Below, in pieces: positions 8,864 through 19,861 of a DNA stretch of 64,000 nucleotides. The notes under the pieces were generated by a model that had not been told where the DNA came from, made no database searches, and saw nothing but the letters and a program-made list of their open reading frames with translations. The DNA is from Streptomyces sp. NBC_01283 (GTDB lineage Bacteria > Actinomycetota > Actinomycetes > Streptomycetales > Streptomycetaceae). The translations under genes were made by a program, and so were the position numbers. The stretch is from NCBI RefSeq assembly GCF_041435335.1, contig NZ_CP108430.1, positions 4,247,501-4,311,500 on the forward strand, in the 5' to 3' direction. Every line of letters begins with the position of its first letter. Positions within the stretch are counted from its first letter, which is position 1.

Positions 8864-10717
8864 CTAGCCGAGCTTCGACACGTCGCGCACCGCGCCGCGG
8901 TCCGCGCTCGTGGCCATCGCCGCGTAGGCCCGCAGGGCCGCCGAGACCTTGCGCTCACGGGACTTGGGGGCGTAGACGCCGCCCAGGGCCTCGCGGCGGC
9001 GGGTCAGCTCGACGTCGTCCACGAGGAGTTCGATGCCACGGTTCGGGATGTCGATGCGGATGCGGTCGCCGTCCTCGACCAGGGCGATCGTGCCGCCGGA
9101 CGCCGCCTCGGGCGACGCGTGGCCGATCGACAGGCCCGACGTGCCGCCGGAGAAGCGGCCGTCCGTGACCAGGGCGCAGGCCTTGCCGAGGCCGCGGCCC
9201 TTCAGGAAGGAGGTGGGGTAGAGCATCTCCTGCATGCCGGGGCCGCCCTTGGGGCCCTCGTAGCGGATGACGACCACGTCGCCTTCCTTGATCTGCTTCT
9301 TGAGGATCTTGTCGACCGCTTCTTCCTGCGACTCGCAGACCACGGCCGGACCCTCGAACGTCCAGATCGACTCGTCGACGCCCGCCGTCTTCACGACACA
9401 GCCGTCCACGGCGAGGTTGCCCTTGAGGACCGCGAGGCCGCCGTCCTTCGAGTACGCGTGGGCCGCGTCCCTGATGCAGCCGCCCGCGGCGTCCGTGTCC
9501 AGGCTGTCCCAGCGCTTCGACTGGGAGAAGGCGGTCGCCGAGCGCTCGCAGCCCGGGGCCGCGTACCAGAGGTCGACCGCCTCGTCCGACGGCGAACCGC
9601 CGCGCACGTCCCACGTCTCCAGCCAGTCCTTGATGGACGCGGAGTGGACCGTGTGCACGTCCTCGTTCAGGAGGCCCGCGCGGTACAGCTCGCCGAGGAT
9701 CGCGGGGATGCCGCCGGCGCGGTGCACGTCCTCCATGTAGTACGTGCCGCCGGGGGCGACGTTCGGGGCGACCTTGGCCAGGCAGGGCACGCGGCGCGAG
9801 ACGGCGTCCATGTCGGCCAGGGTGTAGTCGAGCTCCGCTTCCTGGGCGGCGGCCAGGAGGTGCAGGATCGTGTTGGTGGAGCCGCCCATGGAGATGTCGA
9901 GCGCCATGGCGTTGTCGAAGGCGGCGCGCGTGGCGATGTTGCGCGGCAGGACCGACGCGTCGTCGCCGTCGTAGTAGCGCTTGGCGATCTCGACGACCGT
10001 CCGGCCCGCGTTCTCGTACAGCGCCTTGCGGCCGGTGTGCGTGGCGAGCATCGAGCCGTTGCCCGGCAGGGAGAGGCCGATGGCCTCGGTCAGGCAGTTC
10101 ATGGAGTTGGCGGTGAACATGCCCGAACAGCTGCCGCACGTCGGGCAGGCGTTCTCCTCGATACGGAGGATGTCCTCGTCCGAGACGCTCTCGTCGACCG
10201 CGTCACTGATCGCGTTGACCAGGTCCAGCTTTCGGACCGTGCCGTCGACCAGCGTGGCCTTGCCGGCCTCCATCGGGCCGCCGGAGACGAAGACCGTCGG
10301 GATGTTGAGGCGCAGGGCCGCGTTCAGCATGCCGGGGGTGATCTTGTCGCAGTTCGAGATGCAGATCAGGGCATCGGCGCAGTGCGCCTCCACCATGTAC
10401 TCCACCGAGTCCGCGATCAGGTCGCGGGAGGGCAGGGAGTAGAGCATGCCGCCGTGGCCCATCGCGATGCCGTCGTCCACCGCGATGGTGTTGAACTCGC
10501 GGGGGATGGCGCCCGCCGCGGTGATCGCCTCGGAGACGATCCGGCCGACCGGCTGCAGGTGGGTGTGGCCCGGGACGAACTCGGTGAAGGAGTTGGCGAC
10601 GGCGATGATCGGCTTACGCCCGATGTCCGCGCCGGGTACACCGGAGGCACGCATAAGGGCGCGCGCGCCCGCCATGTTGCGGCCGTGGGTGACTGTGCGG
10701 GACCTGAGCTCGGGCAT
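8864..10717 (-). CDS. ilvD: Dihydroxy-acid dehydratase
   Basis: 617 aa starting [13 protein letters not shown], the usual actinobacterial length; an in-frame upstream extension lacks family similarity and was dropped. Cluster and catalytic residues are visible: C123-D-K-ITPGM, and [11 protein letters not shown] (Cys191, 194 and 197), which together ligate the Fe-S cluster. The enzyme dehydrates 2,3-dihydroxy-isovalerate and its methyl-valerate homologue to the keto acids, the third common step in valine, leucine and isoleucine synthesis, and its product also feeds pantothenate synthesis. Other ilv genes are not in the window. Confidence 0.97.
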   Translation of the reverse strand: MPELRSRTVTHGRNMAGARALMRASGVPGADIGRKPIIAVANSFTEFVPGHTHLQPVGRIVSEAITAAGAIPREFNTIAVDDGIAMGHGGMLYSLPSRDLIADSVEYMVEAHCADALICISNCDKITPGMLNAALRLNIPTVFVSGGPMEAGKATLVDGTVRKLDLVNAISDAVDESVSDEDILRIEENACPTCGSCSGMFTANSMNCLTEAIGLSLPGNGSMLATHTGRKALYENAGRTVVEIAKRYYDGDDASVLPRNIATRAAFDNAMALDISMGGSTNTILHLLAAAQEAELDYTLADMDAVSRRVPCLAKVAPNVAPGGTYYMEDVHRAGGIPAILGELYRAGLLNEDVHTVHSASIKDWLETWDVRGGSPSDEAVDLWYAAPGCERSATAFSQSKRWDSLDTDAAGGCIRDAAHAYSKDGGLAVLKGNLAVDGCVVKTAGVDESIWTFEGPAVVCESQEEAVDKILKKQIKEGDVVVIRYEGPKGGPGMQEMLYPTSFLKGRGLGKACALVTDGRFSGGTSGLSIGHASPEAASGGTIALVEDGDRIRIDIPNRGIELLVDDVELTRRREALGGVYAPKSRERKVSAALRAYAAMATSADRGAVRDVSKLG

Positions 10718-10872
10718 CGTCGCTCGCTCCTTCAGGATCGGAGAATCCGGGTAGCAGAAGCCATCTTCAGAGAGATATGACTGCTGTCGAGCGTACGCCG
10801 CCGCTCCACGATCTGGACAGGCTGTCCGGATATCGGGACGGCCGTCTCGGTGAGCGGCCTGCCCGGAGGACC

Positions 10873-11517
10873 TCAGGGCCCGGTCAGATGCCCCTGCACC
10901 ACCGGGGCGATCCGGGCGATGATCGCCTCCGGGTCCGCCGACGCGAGCGGCTCCACCTGGATCACGTACCGCAGCATCGCCGTGCCGACGAGCTGCGCGG
11001 CCGCCAGTTCCGCCCGCAGCTCCGCGTCCGGCTGGTCGATCCGGCTCGCCATCCTGCCGAGGAGCTGCGCCGCGATGAGGCGGCGGAAGACGGCAGCCGC
11101 CGTGTCGTTGTTCACCGCCGAGCGCACGATCGCCAGGAGCGGGACGCGGGTCGCGGGGTTCTCCCACACGCCGAAGATGAAGCGGGTCAGGCGCTCGCCG
11201 ACGCCGTCGAGGGGGCCGTCCTCGATCGCCGAAGGGGCGTCGAGCGCGGGCGCGAAGGCCACCTCGATCGACGAGGCGAAGACCTGCTCCTTCGTACCGA
11301 AGTAGTGGTGCACGAGCGCCGAGTCCACCCCGGCGGCCTTGGCGATCCCGCGCACGGACGTCTTCTCGTACCCACGGGCGGAGAACTCGGTGCGGGCCGC
11401 CTCCAGGATGCGGTCCCGCATCGCCGGGCCCTCGGCGGACTGCGTACGGGAGGGGCGCCCCCTGCGGCGGGGTGCCGCACCGTCCTGTGCCGCACCGCCC
11501 CGTGCCGACGCCGTCAC
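10873..11517 (-). CDS. TetR/AcrR-family transcriptional regulator
   Basis: 214 aa from the GTG at 11517, which overlaps the stop of the upstream sugar isomerase gene (GTGA), implying translational coupling. The N-terminal 30 residues are basic and flexible. The TetR HTH spans about 34-80 ([15 protein letters not shown], then [24 protein letters not shown]). The C-terminal ligand domain is all-helical. Coupling to the isomerase suggests it controls that operon, possibly together with ilvD downstream, from which it is separated by 155 bp. Confidence 0.9.
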   Translation of the reverse strand: MTASARGGAAQDGAAPRRRGRPSRTQSAEGPAMRDRILEAARTEFSARGYEKTSVRGIAKAAGVDSALVHHYFGTKEQVFASSIEVAFAPALDAPSAIEDGPLDGVGERLTRFIFGVWENPATRVPLLAIVRSAVNNDTAAAVFRRLIAAQLLGRMASRIDQPDAELRAELAAAQLVGTAMLRYVIQVEPLASADPEAIIARIAPVVQGHLTGP

Positions 11518-12338
11518 GACCGGGGCACCTTCACCGCGGACGCCAGATGCAGCCGCGTGTAGGCGAGGGCCTCGGCGAGGTCGGCCTCGCGTTCGGCGCT
11601 GGACATCGCCCGGCGCGTATTGACCTCGATGACGACGTGGCCGTCGAAGCCGGTCGTCGCGAGGCGCTCCAGGAGTTCGGCGCACGGCTGCGTGCCGCGG
11701 CCGGGCACCAGGTGCTCGTCCTTCGCGGAGCCCTTGCCGTCGGCGAGGTGGACGTGCCCGAGGCGGTCGCCCATGCGGTCGATCATCTGCATCGCGTCCG
11801 TGCGGGCGGTCGCGGTGTGGCTGAGGTCGACCGTGAAGTGGCGGTAGTCGTCCTTGGTGACGTCCCAGTCGGGGGCGTAGGCGAGCATCTCGCGGTCGCG
11901 GTAGCGCCACGGATACATGTTCTCCACAGCGAACCGGACGTCCGTCTCGTCCGCCATCCGCCAGATTCCGTCGACGAAGGCGTTCGCGTACCCCCGCTGC
12001 CAGCGGAAGGGCGGATGCACGACGACGGTCGACGCGCCCAGCTTCTCGGCGGCGGCCTGCGCGCGCTGGAGCTTCACCCAGGGGTCCGTGGACCACACGC
12101 GCTGCGTGATCAGCAGACAAGGGGCGTGAACGGCGAGGATCGGGATCTGGTGGTAGTCGCTGAGTCTGCGCAGGGCCTCGACGTCCTGGCTCACGGGGTC
12201 GGTCCACACCATGACCTCGACACCGTCGTAACCCAGGCGTGCGGCGATCTCGAAGGCCGTCGCCGTCGACTCCGGATAGACCGAGGCCGTCGACAGGGCG
12301 ACCTTCGCATCCGGGATGCGCACCACTGGTTCTGCCAC
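11514..12338 (-). CDS. Sugar phosphate isomerase/epimerase family (TIM barrel)
   Basis: 274 aa from the GTG giving (V/M)[15 protein letters not shown]; the longer frame from 12392 adds a Pro/Cys-rich stretch that looks non-coding. The pattern is of an AP-endonuclease-2-like xylose-isomerase TIM barrel: [11 protein letters not shown] near the start, [12 protein letters not shown] mid-protein, AVENMYPW, and HVHLADGKG with EVNTRR near the end, carrying the His/Glu/Asp residues expected to bind metal. Its substrate is unknown. It is translationally coupled to the downstream TetR gene and lies 76 bp from the Ppx/GppA gene on the same strand. Confidence 0.85.
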   Translation of the reverse strand: MAEPVVRIPDAKVALSTASVYPESTATAFEIAARLGYDGVEVMVWTDPVSQDVEALRRLSDYHQIPILAVHAPCLLITQRVWSTDPWVKLQRAQAAAEKLGASTVVVHPPFRWQRGYANAFVDGIWRMADETDVRFAVENMYPWRYRDREMLAYAPDWDVTKDDYRHFTVDLSHTATARTDAMQMIDRMGDRLGHVHLADGKGSAKDEHLVPGRGTQPCAELLERLATTGFDGHVVIEVNTRRAMSSAEREADLAEALAYTRLHLASAVKVPRS

Positions 12339-12414
12339 GAGGGACAGCGTACGGGCCGCGCCCGGGCACCGGGGAGGTGGTCTCCCGCACACCCGGGCCG
12401 GATGTGACGTACGT

Positions 12415-13374
12415 CTACGCGTCGTCGTCGTTGGTGGCGACCTGGGTGGCCGGAAGGTGGTCGAGCCGGCGCAGGATCACGCCCTCGCGCAGCGCCCACG
12501 GGCAGATCTCCAGCGTCTCGACGCCGAAGAGATCCATCGCACCCTCGGCGACGAGCGCCCCCGCGAGCAGTTGTCCCGCCCGCCCCTCGGAGACCCCGGG
12601 CAGCTCGGCACGCTCGGCCGCCGTCATCGCGGCCAGCTGCGGGACCCAGTCCTCCAGGGACTTCCGCTTCAGCTCGCGCTGGACGTAGAGGCCCTCGGCG
12701 GAGCGCGCGGCGCCCGCGAGCCTGGCCAGCTGCTTGAACGTCTTCGACGTCGCCACGACGTGGTCCGGGGCGCCGAAGCGGGTGAACTCGCCCACCGTGC
12801 GCGCGATCTGGGCGCGCGCGTGCCGTCGCAACGCCCGCACGTCGGCGGGGTCCGGCGGGTCCTGGGTCAGCCAGGCCGAGGTGAGGCGGCCCGCGCCGAG
12901 CGGCAGGCTGACCGCCGCGTCCGGTTCCTCGTCGATCCCGTACGCGATTTCGAGCGAGCCGCCGCCGATGTCGATGACCAGGAGCTTTCCCGCCGACCAG
13001 CCGAACCAGCGGCGGGCCGCGAGGAAGGTGAGGCGGGCCTCCTCGGCGCCGGAGAGGACCTGGAGGTCGACGCCGGTCTCCTCCTTGACCCGGGCCAGGA
13101 CCTGGTCGGCGTTGCTGGCCTCGCGGACGGCGGAGGTCGCGAACGGCAGCAGATCCTCCACGCCCTTGTCCTCGGCGGCCTCCATCGCGTCCCGCACGGT
13201 GCGGACGAGGAGATCGACGCCTTCGGGGCCGATGGCACCGGCGTCGTCGAGCAGTTGGGCGAGGCGCAGGTCCGCCTTGTGCGAGTAAGCGGGCAGGGGG
13301 CGCGCACCGGGGTGGGCGTCCACCACCAGCAGATGCACCGTGTTCGAACCTACGTCGAGGACACCGAGTCTCAT
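12415..13374 (-). CDS. Ppx/GppA-family phosphatase
   Basis: 319 aa from the ATG giving [17 protein letters not shown]. The ASKHA-fold phosphate-binding motif 1 (DVGSNT) and motif 2 ([14 protein letters not shown] at about residues 135-150) are both present. Family members hydrolyse polyphosphate or the pppGpp gamma-phosphate. The short length (about 320 aa) fits actinobacterial Ppx1/Ppx2-type proteins without the C-terminal HD-like domain. It is first in a minus-strand run with the isomerase and the TetR gene. An in-frame extension to 13611 is low-complexity and was rejected. Confidence 0.88.
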   Translation of the reverse strand: MRLGVLDVGSNTVHLLVVDAHPGARPLPAYSHKADLRLAQLLDDAGAIGPEGVDLLVRTVRDAMEAAEDKGVEDLLPFATSAVREASNADQVLARVKEETGVDLQVLSGAEEARLTFLAARRWFGWSAGKLLVIDIGGGSLEIAYGIDEEPDAAVSLPLGAGRLTSAWLTQDPPDPADVRALRRHARAQIARTVGEFTRFGAPDHVVATSKTFKQLARLAGAARSAEGLYVQRELKRKSLEDWVPQLAAMTAAERAELPGVSEGRAGQLLAGALVAEGAMDLFGVETLEICPWALREGVILRRLDHLPATQVATNDDDA

Positions 13375-13445
13375 ATACGGAACGCTACTGCGCGTACGGC
13401 CGTCGCTGGTCCTCGGACCGGGTACCGCGCGCATACCCTGGAGAC

Positions 13446-14279
13446 GTGCCAAAGACGAAAAAGGCGAAGACCGACAAAACGAAGTCAAAGAAGCAGTCGG
13501 GGAAGCCGGGGAAGGTGCAGCCGGACGAGAAGGGCCTCGACTTCGCCCGCGCCTGGGTGGAGTTCCCGGATCCCGCGGACGACGAGCAGGTCTTCCGCTG
13601 CGATCTGACATGGCTGACCTCTCGGTGGAGCTGCATCTTCGGCAGTGGCTGCCAGGGCATCCAGGCGGGCCGGGCGGACGACGGCTGCTGCACGCTGGGC
13701 GCGCACTTCTCGGACGAGGACGACGAGAAGCGGGTCGCCGAGTCCGTGGCGCGGCTCACCCCCGACATCTGGCAGCACCACGACATCGGCACGGTGAGCG
13801 GCTGGGTGTCGACCGACGACGACGGCGAACGCCAGACCCGTCCGTACAACGGCTCCTGCATCTTCCAGAACCGCCCCGGTTTCGCCGGGGGCGCCGGGTG
13901 CTCGCTGCACATCCTGGCGCTGAAGGAGGGGCGTGAGCCGCTGGAGACGAAGCCGGACGTCTGCTGGCAGCTGCCGGTCCGGCGGACGTACGACTGGATC
14001 GACCGGCCCGACGACACGCGCGTCCTGCAGGTGACGATCGGGGAGTACGACCGGCGCGGCTGGGGCCCCGGAGGCCACGACCTGCACTGGTGGTGCACGT
14101 CGGCGACGTCGGCGCACGGCGCCGGTGACCCGGTGTACGTCTCCTACCGCCCCGAGCTGACGGAGCTGATGGGCAAGGAGGGGTACGACCGGCTCGCGGA
14201 GCTGTGCGAGGAACGCCTCGCGTCCCAGCTGCCGTTGCTCGCGCCGCATCCCGCGGATCCTCCCCGGAAGGCGGACTAA
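13446..14279 (+). CDS. Cys-rich conserved protein, possible YkgJ/DUF3109-like metal-chelating domain
   Basis: 277 aa from GTG. The first 25 residues are very Lys-rich ([17 protein letters not shown]). The core carries clustered cysteines: [19 protein letters not shown], then [23 protein letters not shown] and VCWQLPVRR, with a His/Trp-rich HDLHWWC near residue 215. The GCC and C-x-F-x(n)-CSLH patterns resemble proteins of the YkgJ/DUF3109 type predicted to bind zinc or an Fe-S cluster. Function is not established. It is divergent from the Ppx/GppA gene, and its stop overlaps the convergent BACON-protein gene by 4 bp. Confidence 0.75.
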   Translation: MPKTKKAKTDKTKSKKQSGKPGKVQPDEKGLDFARAWVEFPDPADDEQVFRCDLTWLTSRWSCIFGSGCQGIQAGRADDGCCTLGAHFSDEDDEKRVAESVARLTPDIWQHHDIGTVSGWVSTDDDGERQTRPYNGSCIFQNRPGFAGGAGCSLHILALKEGREPLETKPDVCWQLPVRRTYDWIDRPDDTRVLQVTIGEYDRRGWGPGGHDLHWWCTSATSAHGAGDPVYVSYRPELTELMGKEGYDRLAELCEERLASQLPLLAPHPADPPRKAD

Positions 14280-15976
14280 CTTTCGCTCGGACTCGGGCCA
14301 CCGCTGTCGCTCGGCGGTGGTGACGAGTCCCCGGGGTCCGACGGCGTCGGGGTCGGGTCCGGGGAGCTGGGGGTGGGGTCCGGGTCCGGCGGCGTGGGTG
14401 TCGGGTCCGGGGTCGAGGGCGTCGGCCTGGGCTTCGGCGGCGTCGGGATCGGCCTGGGGCCGGGATGGGTCGGGCGGCCCGATCCGTTGCCGTACCCGTC
14501 GATCGAGATGATCGCCCCCGAGGGTGCGATGGAGACGCGTGCGCTCCAGTGTCCGGCCGGCTCGCGCGCGTGGTCGACATACACCCTGATCGTGAACGTC
14601 TCCCCCGGTGAGAGCGTCCCGGACGCACGGCTCAGGTAGAGCCAGGACGCCCCGGAGCTCGCCGACCAGTGGACCGGCTCGCCCCCGGACGCGGAGAGCG
14701 TGATCAGTGTCGTGCCGCCGCTCGACTGCGCCTGGACGGTGAGGCGTCCCGCGCCGGTCCCCGAACGGGACGGGGGCGCCCCGGGGCTGATGACCTCCAC
14801 GGAGACGTCCGGCGAGCGGCTGCCCGCGGTGAAGCGGGGGTCGGGCGGGGTGTCGGCGTTGCCCGCGTTCTCGTAGTCCTCGCGCCTGCGGTCGCCGTTC
14901 ATCGAGTCGGAGCCGTCCTCGCTCGCGCTGACCGAGCGGCCGTCCTGGCCCTCGCCGGTCAGGGGCGCGCCCCGGTACGCCGCCCAGAGCGCGAGCACGG
15001 GGGCGGCCACCACGGTGGCGACGACCGTCGTCGTCACGGCACGCGCGCGCATCCGGTCGCGGCGGGCCGCGTGGTCCTTGGGGTCCATCGGGAAGCCGCG
15101 CCGGTCGAAGCGCGGAGCGGCGCCCCGCGCGCGCGGGACATGCGCCATCGCCATGTGCACGGCGGCCCGGGGTGCCTCGATGACGGGCAGCGCCGCGGGC
15201 GACGCGGCCGTGCCGGGCCAGGCACCGGAGCCGGCGCGCTCGGCGGTGCGGCGGCAGCGCGGGCAGTCGTCGACGTGCCGGACCAGTTCGCGGCGCAGGG
15301 CCGTGCCCAGGAGGAGCTGGTTGTCGCCGGTGAGGCGGGCGACGATCGGGCAGGTGCCGGTCTCCACGACGGCGAGCGCGGCGCGGGTGCGCTCCACCTC
15401 GCAGGCGGCGGACGCGAGCAGGTCGCGCGCCTTCACGAGGTCCATGCCGATGACCGCGGCGACTTCCTTGGGGGTGAGCTGGTGGCGTACGGCGAGTTCC
15501 AGGGCCTCGCGCTGTTCGGGCGTCGTCCCCGCGGCCTCCGGCCAGGCCAGCTGGGCGAGTTCACGGCGGCGCTGCCGCTGCGTCTCGTCCGGCGGCGCGT
15601 CGGCCCCGTCCTGCTTCGGGACGCGGGACGCCGCTCCGGAGGCGTGCGCGCCCTGCCGCTTGCGCTTGGCGTCGGCGAGGGCGCGCAGGCAGACCCAGCG
15701 GGCGAGTGCGTACAGCCAGGACTTCAGTTCGGCCTCGGTGTCGGGGCCGCGGGAGCCGCGGCGCTCGGCGATGGCGAGGACGTCGCCCAGGGCGGCGGTC
15801 GCGGCGTCGTGATCGCAGAGCACGGACAGGCAGTACGTGAACAGGCCGTCCAGACAGGGCTCATAGCGTGCGGGGGGCGCCTGCGGCACCGAGCGGGGCA
15901 CAACGCGCTGGCGCGCGTCACGATGCGCCCGGTGTGCGCCGGTTGCTTGGGTGGGGGTTTCCGGCCTGCTGCTCAT
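14276..15976 (-). CDS. Sigma-factor-like / zinc-finger / membrane-anchored BACON-domain protein
   Basis: 566 aa from the ATG at 15976. Order of parts: ECF-like sigma region (about residues 38-195; region 4-like [26 protein letters not shown]), an anti-sigma-like zinc-binding motif [10 protein letters not shown] (about 230-240), a basic stretch, one TM helix (about 309-333), a Gly/Ser linker, a BACON-type beta domain (about 388-495; [23 protein letters not shown] is characteristic), and a Pro/Thr/Asp repeat tail. The TM would place the sigma-like part in the cytoplasm and BACON outside. Whether it acts as a genuine sigma factor or only as a signalling scaffold is not known. Confidence 0.8.
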   Translation of the reverse strand: MSSRPETPTQATGAHRAHRDARQRVVPRSVPQAPPARYEPCLDGLFTYCLSVLCDHDAATAALGDVLAIAERRGSRGPDTEAELKSWLYALARWVCLRALADAKRKRQGAHASGAASRVPKQDGADAPPDETQRQRRRELAQLAWPEAAGTTPEQREALELAVRHQLTPKEVAAVIGMDLVKARDLLASAACEVERTRAALAVVETGTCPIVARLTGDNQLLLGTALRRELVRHVDDCPRCRRTAERAGSGAWPGTAASPAALPVIEAPRAAVHMAMAHVPRARGAAPRFDRRGFPMDPKDHAARRDRMRARAVTTTVVATVVAAPVLALWAAYRGAPLTGEGQDGRSVSASEDGSDSMNGDRRREDYENAGNADTPPDPRFTAGSRSPDVSVEVISPGAPPSRSGTGAGRLTVQAQSSGGTTLITLSASGGEPVHWSASSGASWLYLSRASGTLSPGETFTIRVYVDHAREPAGHWSARVSIAPSGAIISIDGYGNGSGRPTHPGPRPIPTPPKPRPTPSTPDPTPTPPDPDPTPSSPDPTPTPSDPGDSSPPPSDSGGPSPSES

Positions 15977-16174
15977 CACCCGTGCGAAGTTAGGCGGATG
16001 ATGCCGGGGCCCTCTTCCCACTTGAGCACATTTAATCCTTACGGGTGAACAGATCCCTCAAAAGGGGACAGGAACCCATGATTCCGTGACGCGCGCCCCC
16101 GAGCGGAACGGAGCGCGTGCGCCGTTGTCAGCACGTTGTCAGCGTTGTCAGTGGCGCCCGCTACGGTTCGGTTC

Positions 16175-17584
16175 ATGGCCACCCGTACGAAGTCCGCCAA
16201 AGACCGGCCGTCCTATCGCTGCACCGAGTGCGGCTGGCAGACGGCCAAGTGGCTCGGCCGCTGCCCCGAGTGCCAGGCCTGGGGGACGGTCGAGGAGTAC
16301 GGCGCGCCCGCGGTCCGCACCACCGCCCCCGGCCGGGTCACCTCCTCCGCCCTGCCCATCGGCCAGGTCGACGGCCGCCAGGCCACCGCGCGCTCCACCG
16401 GCGTGCCCGAGTTCGACCGCGTCCTGGGCGGCGGCCTCGTCCCCGGCGCCGTGGCGCTCCTCGCGGGCGAGCCGGGCGTCGGCAAGTCGACGCTCCTCCT
16501 GGACGTCGCGGCGAAGTCGGCGAGCGACGAGCACCGCACCCTGTACGTCACGGGTGAGGAGTCGGCGAGCCAGGTCCGCCTGCGCGCCGACCGCATCAAG
16601 GCGATCGACGACCACCTCTACCTGGCGGCGGAGACCGATCTCGCCGCCGTTCTGGGCCACTTGGACGCGGTGAAGCCGTCCCTCCTGATCCTCGACTCGG
16701 TCCAGACGATCGCCTCGCCGGAGATCGACGGGGCGCCGGGCGGCATGGCCCAGGTCCGCGAGGTGGCGGGCGCGCTGATCCGCGCCTCCAAGGAGCGCGC
16801 CATGTCGACGCTCCTGGTCGGCCACGTCACGAAGGACGGCGCGATCGCGGGCCCCCGCCTTCTGGAGCACCTCGTGGACGTCGTCCTGTCCTTCGAGGGC
16901 GACCGCCACGCGCGCCTGCGTCTCGTACGGGGCGTCAAGAACCGGTACGGGACGACGGACGAGGTCGGCTGCTTCGAGCTGCACGACGAGGGCATCACCG
17001 GCCTCGCCGACCCCAGCGGCCTCTTCCTCACCCGCCGCACGGAGGCCGTCCCCGGCACCTGCCTGACCGTCACGCTCGAAGGCCGCCGCCCGCTCGTTGC
17101 CGAGGTCCAGGCGCTCACCGTCGACTCGCAGATCCCCTCCCCCAGGCGCACCACGTCCGGCCTGGAGACCTCCCGGGTCTCGATGATGCTGGCCGTCCTG
17201 GAGCAGCGGGGCCGCATCACCGCCCTGGGCAAGCGCGACATCTACAGCGCGACGGTCGGCGGCGTGAAGCTCTCCGAGCCGGCCGCGGACCTCGCGATCG
17301 CGCTCGCCCTGGCCAGCGCGGCGAGCGACACCCCGCTGCCGAAAAATCTCGTGGCGATCGGCGAGGTGGGCCTCGCGGGCGAGGTCAGACGGGTCACGGG
17401 GGTCCAACGCAGGCTGGCCGAGGCGCACCGTCTGGGCTTCACACATGCCCTCGTACCCGCCGATCCGGGCAAGGTCCCGCCCGGTATGAAGGTCACCGAA
17501 GTCGCCGACATGGGGGACGCGCTGCGAGTCCTTCCGAGGTCGCGTCGCAGAGAGGCCCCACGGGAGGGCGAAGAGCGCCGGTAG
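16175..17584 (+). CDS. radA: DNA repair protein RadA (branch-migration ATPase)
   Basis: 469 aa from the ATG giving [16 protein letters not shown]. The C4 zinc finger is Cys16, 19, 30 and 33; Walker A is GEPGVGKST (98-106); the RadA-specific KNRxG motif is KNRYG (255-259); and a Lon-protease-like C-terminal domain includes [14 protein letters not shown]. RadA processes recombination intermediates by branch migration. It lies 79 bp upstream of disA on the same strand, the conserved radA-disA pairing; in Bacillus the two proteins interact, and the same is likely here. Confidence 0.96.
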   Translation: MATRTKSAKDRPSYRCTECGWQTAKWLGRCPECQAWGTVEEYGAPAVRTTAPGRVTSSALPIGQVDGRQATARSTGVPEFDRVLGGGLVPGAVALLAGEPGVGKSTLLLDVAAKSASDEHRTLYVTGEESASQVRLRADRIKAIDDHLYLAAETDLAAVLGHLDAVKPSLLILDSVQTIASPEIDGAPGGMAQVREVAGALIRASKERAMSTLLVGHVTKDGAIAGPRLLEHLVDVVLSFEGDRHARLRLVRGVKNRYGTTDEVGCFELHDEGITGLADPSGLFLTRRTEAVPGTCLTVTLEGRRPLVAEVQALTVDSQIPSPRRTTSGLETSRVSMMLAVLEQRGRITALGKRDIYSATVGGVKLSEPAADLAIALALASAASDTPLPKNLVAIGEVGLAGEVRRVTGVQRRLAEAHRLGFTHALVPADPGKVPPGMKVTEVADMGDALRVLPRSRRREAPREGEERR

Positions 17585-17663
17585 ACTTTGCCCTGGTCTC
17601 GCCCATCCGTACGAAGCAGTCGTCCGGACCGGGGCTAGGACAACCCGCGACCCGAGGAGTGCA

Positions 17664-18788
17664 GTGGCAGCCAACGACCGGGCGTCAGCTCCCGGCAAGC
17701 CCGGCGGGAGCTCCGGTGCCGAAGGGCTGATGCGCGCCTCCCTGAGCGCGGTCGCGCCCGGCACGGGCCTGCGCGACGGACTGGAGCGCATCCTCCGCGG
17801 CAACACCGGAGGGCTCATCGTCCTCGGCTGGGACAAGACCGTCGAATCGATGTGTACGGGCGGCTTCATCCTGGACGTCGAGTTCACGGCGACGCGCCTG
17901 CGCGAGCTGTGCAAGCTCGACGGCGGCATCGTCGTCGACAAGGACATCACCAAGATCCTGCGGGCGGGCGTGCAGCTCGTCCCCGACCCGACGATCCCCA
18001 CGGAGGAGACGGGCACCCGGCACCGCACCGCGGACCGCGTGTCCAAGCAGGTGGGCTTCCCCATCGTCTCCGTCTCCCAGTCCATGCGCCTGATCGCGCT
18101 CTACGTGGACGGACAGCGCAAGGTCCTGGAGGACTCGGCGGCGATCCTGTCCCGCGCCAACCAGGCCCTCGCGACCCTGGAGCGCTACAAACTGCGCCTC
18201 GACGAGGTGGCGGGCACGCTGTCGGCCCTGGAGATCGAGGACCTGGTGACGGTCCGCGATGTCACGGCCGTCGCCCAGCGCCTGGAGATGGTGCGCCGCA
18301 TCGCCACGGAGATCGCCGAGTACGTGGTGGAGCTCGGCACCGACGGCCGTCTTCTCGCCCTCCAGCTGGACGAGTTGATCGCGGGCGTCGAGCCCGAGCG
18401 CGAGCTGGTCGTCCGGGACTACGTGCCCGAACCGACCGCGAAGCGCTCCCGCACGGTCGAGGAGGCGCTCTTCGAACTGGACGCGCTGTCGCACGCGGAG
18501 CTGCTTGAACTGCCGACCGTGGCGCGGGCGTTGGGGTACACGGGCTCGCCCGAGGCCCTGGACTCCGCGGTCTCCCCGCGGGGCTTCCGCCTCCTGGCGA
18601 AGGTGCCGCGGCTGCCCGGGGCGATCATCGACCGGCTCGTGGAGCACTTCGGGGGGCTGCAGAAGCTGCTCGCCGCGAGCGTCGACGACCTTCAGACGGT
18701 GGACGGGGTGGGCGAGGCCCGCGCCCGGAGCGTGCGCGAGGGGCTCTCGCGGCTTGCGGAGTCTTCGATCCTGGAGCGGTACGTCTGA
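17664..18788 (+). CDS. disA: DNA integrity scanning protein DisA (diadenylate cyclase)
   Basis: 374 aa from GTG preceded by CGAGGAGTG. The N-terminal diadenylate cyclase domain has the RHR motif at 119-121 (GTRHRTAD) and the active-site loop DGG at 86-88, where many DisA proteins have DGA. A helical linker follows, then a C-terminal HhH DNA-binding domain ([28 protein letters not shown]). DisA makes c-di-AMP and stops when bound to branched DNA. In Streptomyces c-di-AMP acts on osmotic balance and on muralytic gene control. It is followed by a hairpin terminator at 18815-18842. Confidence 0.96.
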   Translation: MAANDRASAPGKPGGSSGAEGLMRASLSAVAPGTGLRDGLERILRGNTGGLIVLGWDKTVESMCTGGFILDVEFTATRLRELCKLDGGIVVDKDITKILRAGVQLVPDPTIPTEETGTRHRTADRVSKQVGFPIVSVSQSMRLIALYVDGQRKVLEDSAAILSRANQALATLERYKLRLDEVAGTLSALEIEDLVTVRDVTAVAQRLEMVRRIATEIAEYVVELGTDGRLLALQLDELIAGVEPERELVVRDYVPEPTAKRSRTVEEALFELDALSHAELLELPTVARALGYTGSPEALDSAVSPRGFRLLAKVPRLPGAIIDRLVEHFGGLQKLLAASVDDLQTVDGVGEARARSVREGLSRLAESSILERYV

Positions 18789-18814
18789 GCGGGACGGCTG
18801 GAGGGTGCGGGTGA

Positions 18815-18842
18815 GTGGGTGGTGATTTTCCCGCCCACCCAC
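18815..18842. terminator. Terminator after disA
   Basis: GTGGGTGG/CCACCCAC 8-bp stem with a 12-nt loop, placed 27 bp after the disA stop and before the convergent gene. Confidence 0.55.
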
Positions 18843-18857
18843 CCGATCACTCGGTAG

Positions 18858-19676
18858 TTAACTGTCCTCAAGCACGAACGACGCCTGCACCGAACCGAGT
18901 CCGGGTGACGTGGCCTCGATCAGGTACGTCCCCGGCTTCGCGCTCGCCGCCGGAGGCGTGGCGCAGTGCGGTTCGCTCCCCCGGCGGTCCCACTCGACGG
19001 TGCGCGTGACGCGCCCGTCGCCCGGCACCCGCAGCAACAGGCTCCCGCCGCCGGAGGGGCAGTCCGCCGAGGACCAGATCTCCTTGTCGCTGTCGGCCTG
19101 AGTGATCGTCAGCACCGTCTTCTTGCCGCCGAGATCCACCTTGCAGGCCTTGCCCGCGCTGTTCAGGGCGATGAGTTCGAACTTCGGCTTCTCGCCGACC
19201 TCGTACCGGTTGTGGACGCTGCGCAGCTTCAACTTCACGTCGCCGCTCACGCAGTTGGGCAGGCTCGACCCCGCGGGGAGCTGGCCGCCCGAACCGCCGC
19301 CGCCCTTGGCGCCGTCGTCCGAGCCGCTGCCGTCGCCGCCGGAAGCGCCCGAGCCGCCCGACCCCTCGGAGTCACCGGAGCCGCCGCCGGAACCGCCGGA
19401 GCCGGAGCCGCCGCCGTCGCCCTCGTCGTCCGACTCGTCGCGCCCGCCCGGGTTTTGACTGATGGCGGGCCCGGAACTGGAGGGCCCCGGTGTGATGGAG
19501 GTGGCGGGTCCGGAGCCCGAAGGACCGTCGGCCCCGTCGTTCTTGCCCCCACCCCCCATGGTGAGCACCCACACGACCAGAAGCGCCATCAGTCCGATCA
19601 AGGACAGCAGAACGGCCCTCCGACGCCAGTAGATGGTGGAGGGAAGCGGCCCGACCGGATTGCGCAGAGATCCCAC
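18858..19676 (-). CDS. Membrane-anchored Ser/Gly-rich secreted protein, unknown function
   Basis: 272 aa from the GTG giving (V/M)GSLRNPVGPLPS. A single TM/signal anchor occurs at about residues 20-42 (RRAVLLSLIGLMALLVVWVL). A long low-complexity linker of Ser, Gly and Asp follows (about 45-150), with runs of GSGGSGG type. The C-terminal domain (about 155-272) has three or four cysteines (PNCVSGDVKL, KACKVDLGG, ADCPSGGG, HCATPP) and beta-strand-like alternation ending VQASFVLED. The domain looks like an immunoglobulin-like extracellular module. No enzyme motif is seen. It is convergent with disA. Confidence 0.75.
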   Translation of the reverse strand: MGSLRNPVGPLPSTIYWRRRAVLLSLIGLMALLVVWVLTMGGGGKNDGADGPSGSGPATSITPGPSSSGPAISQNPGGRDESDDEGDGGGSGSGGSGGGSGDSEGSGGSGASGGDGSGSDDGAKGGGGSGGQLPAGSSLPNCVSGDVKLKLRSVHNRYEVGEKPKFELIALNSAGKACKVDLGGKKTVLTITQADSDKEIWSSADCPSGGGSLLLRVPGDGRVTRTVEWDRRGSEPHCATPPAASAKPGTYLIEATSPGLGSVQASFVLEDS

Positions 19677-19757
19677 GGCCCAAACCTTACGAGAGATCCG
19701 CGCGTTGTCCTGCCCCACCCGCCGCCCAGAGTCACAAAGTTTGCGGATCATCATCAC

Positions 19758-19774
19758 GGAACGGCGTGTTCCGC
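19758..19774. promoter_or_regulatory. Small dyad in the divergent intergenic region
   Basis: CGGAAC-GGCGT-GTTCCG, a perfect 6-bp-arm inverted repeat followed by CTTTTC, between the Ser/Gly-rich protein gene and the PAP2 gene. It could be an operator or a weak terminator. Confidence 0.3.
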
Positions 19775-19861
19775 TTTTCGTACCCCTGTCTTTCGTCAGG
19801 GGGTGTGACGGGTCGATCGCCGGGTGTGACGATTCGGCCCCACTCCGTACCGTCCGTAATC

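Noticed and set aside
10718..11167. In-frame extension of ilvD
   Set aside because: Arg/Gly/Pro-rich, overlaps the TetR gene; the family start MPELRS with normal IlvD length is at 10717.
12339..12392. Longer start of the sugar isomerase gene
   Set aside because: Adds a Pro/Cys-rich stretch without family similarity; GTG at 12338 gives a normal start.
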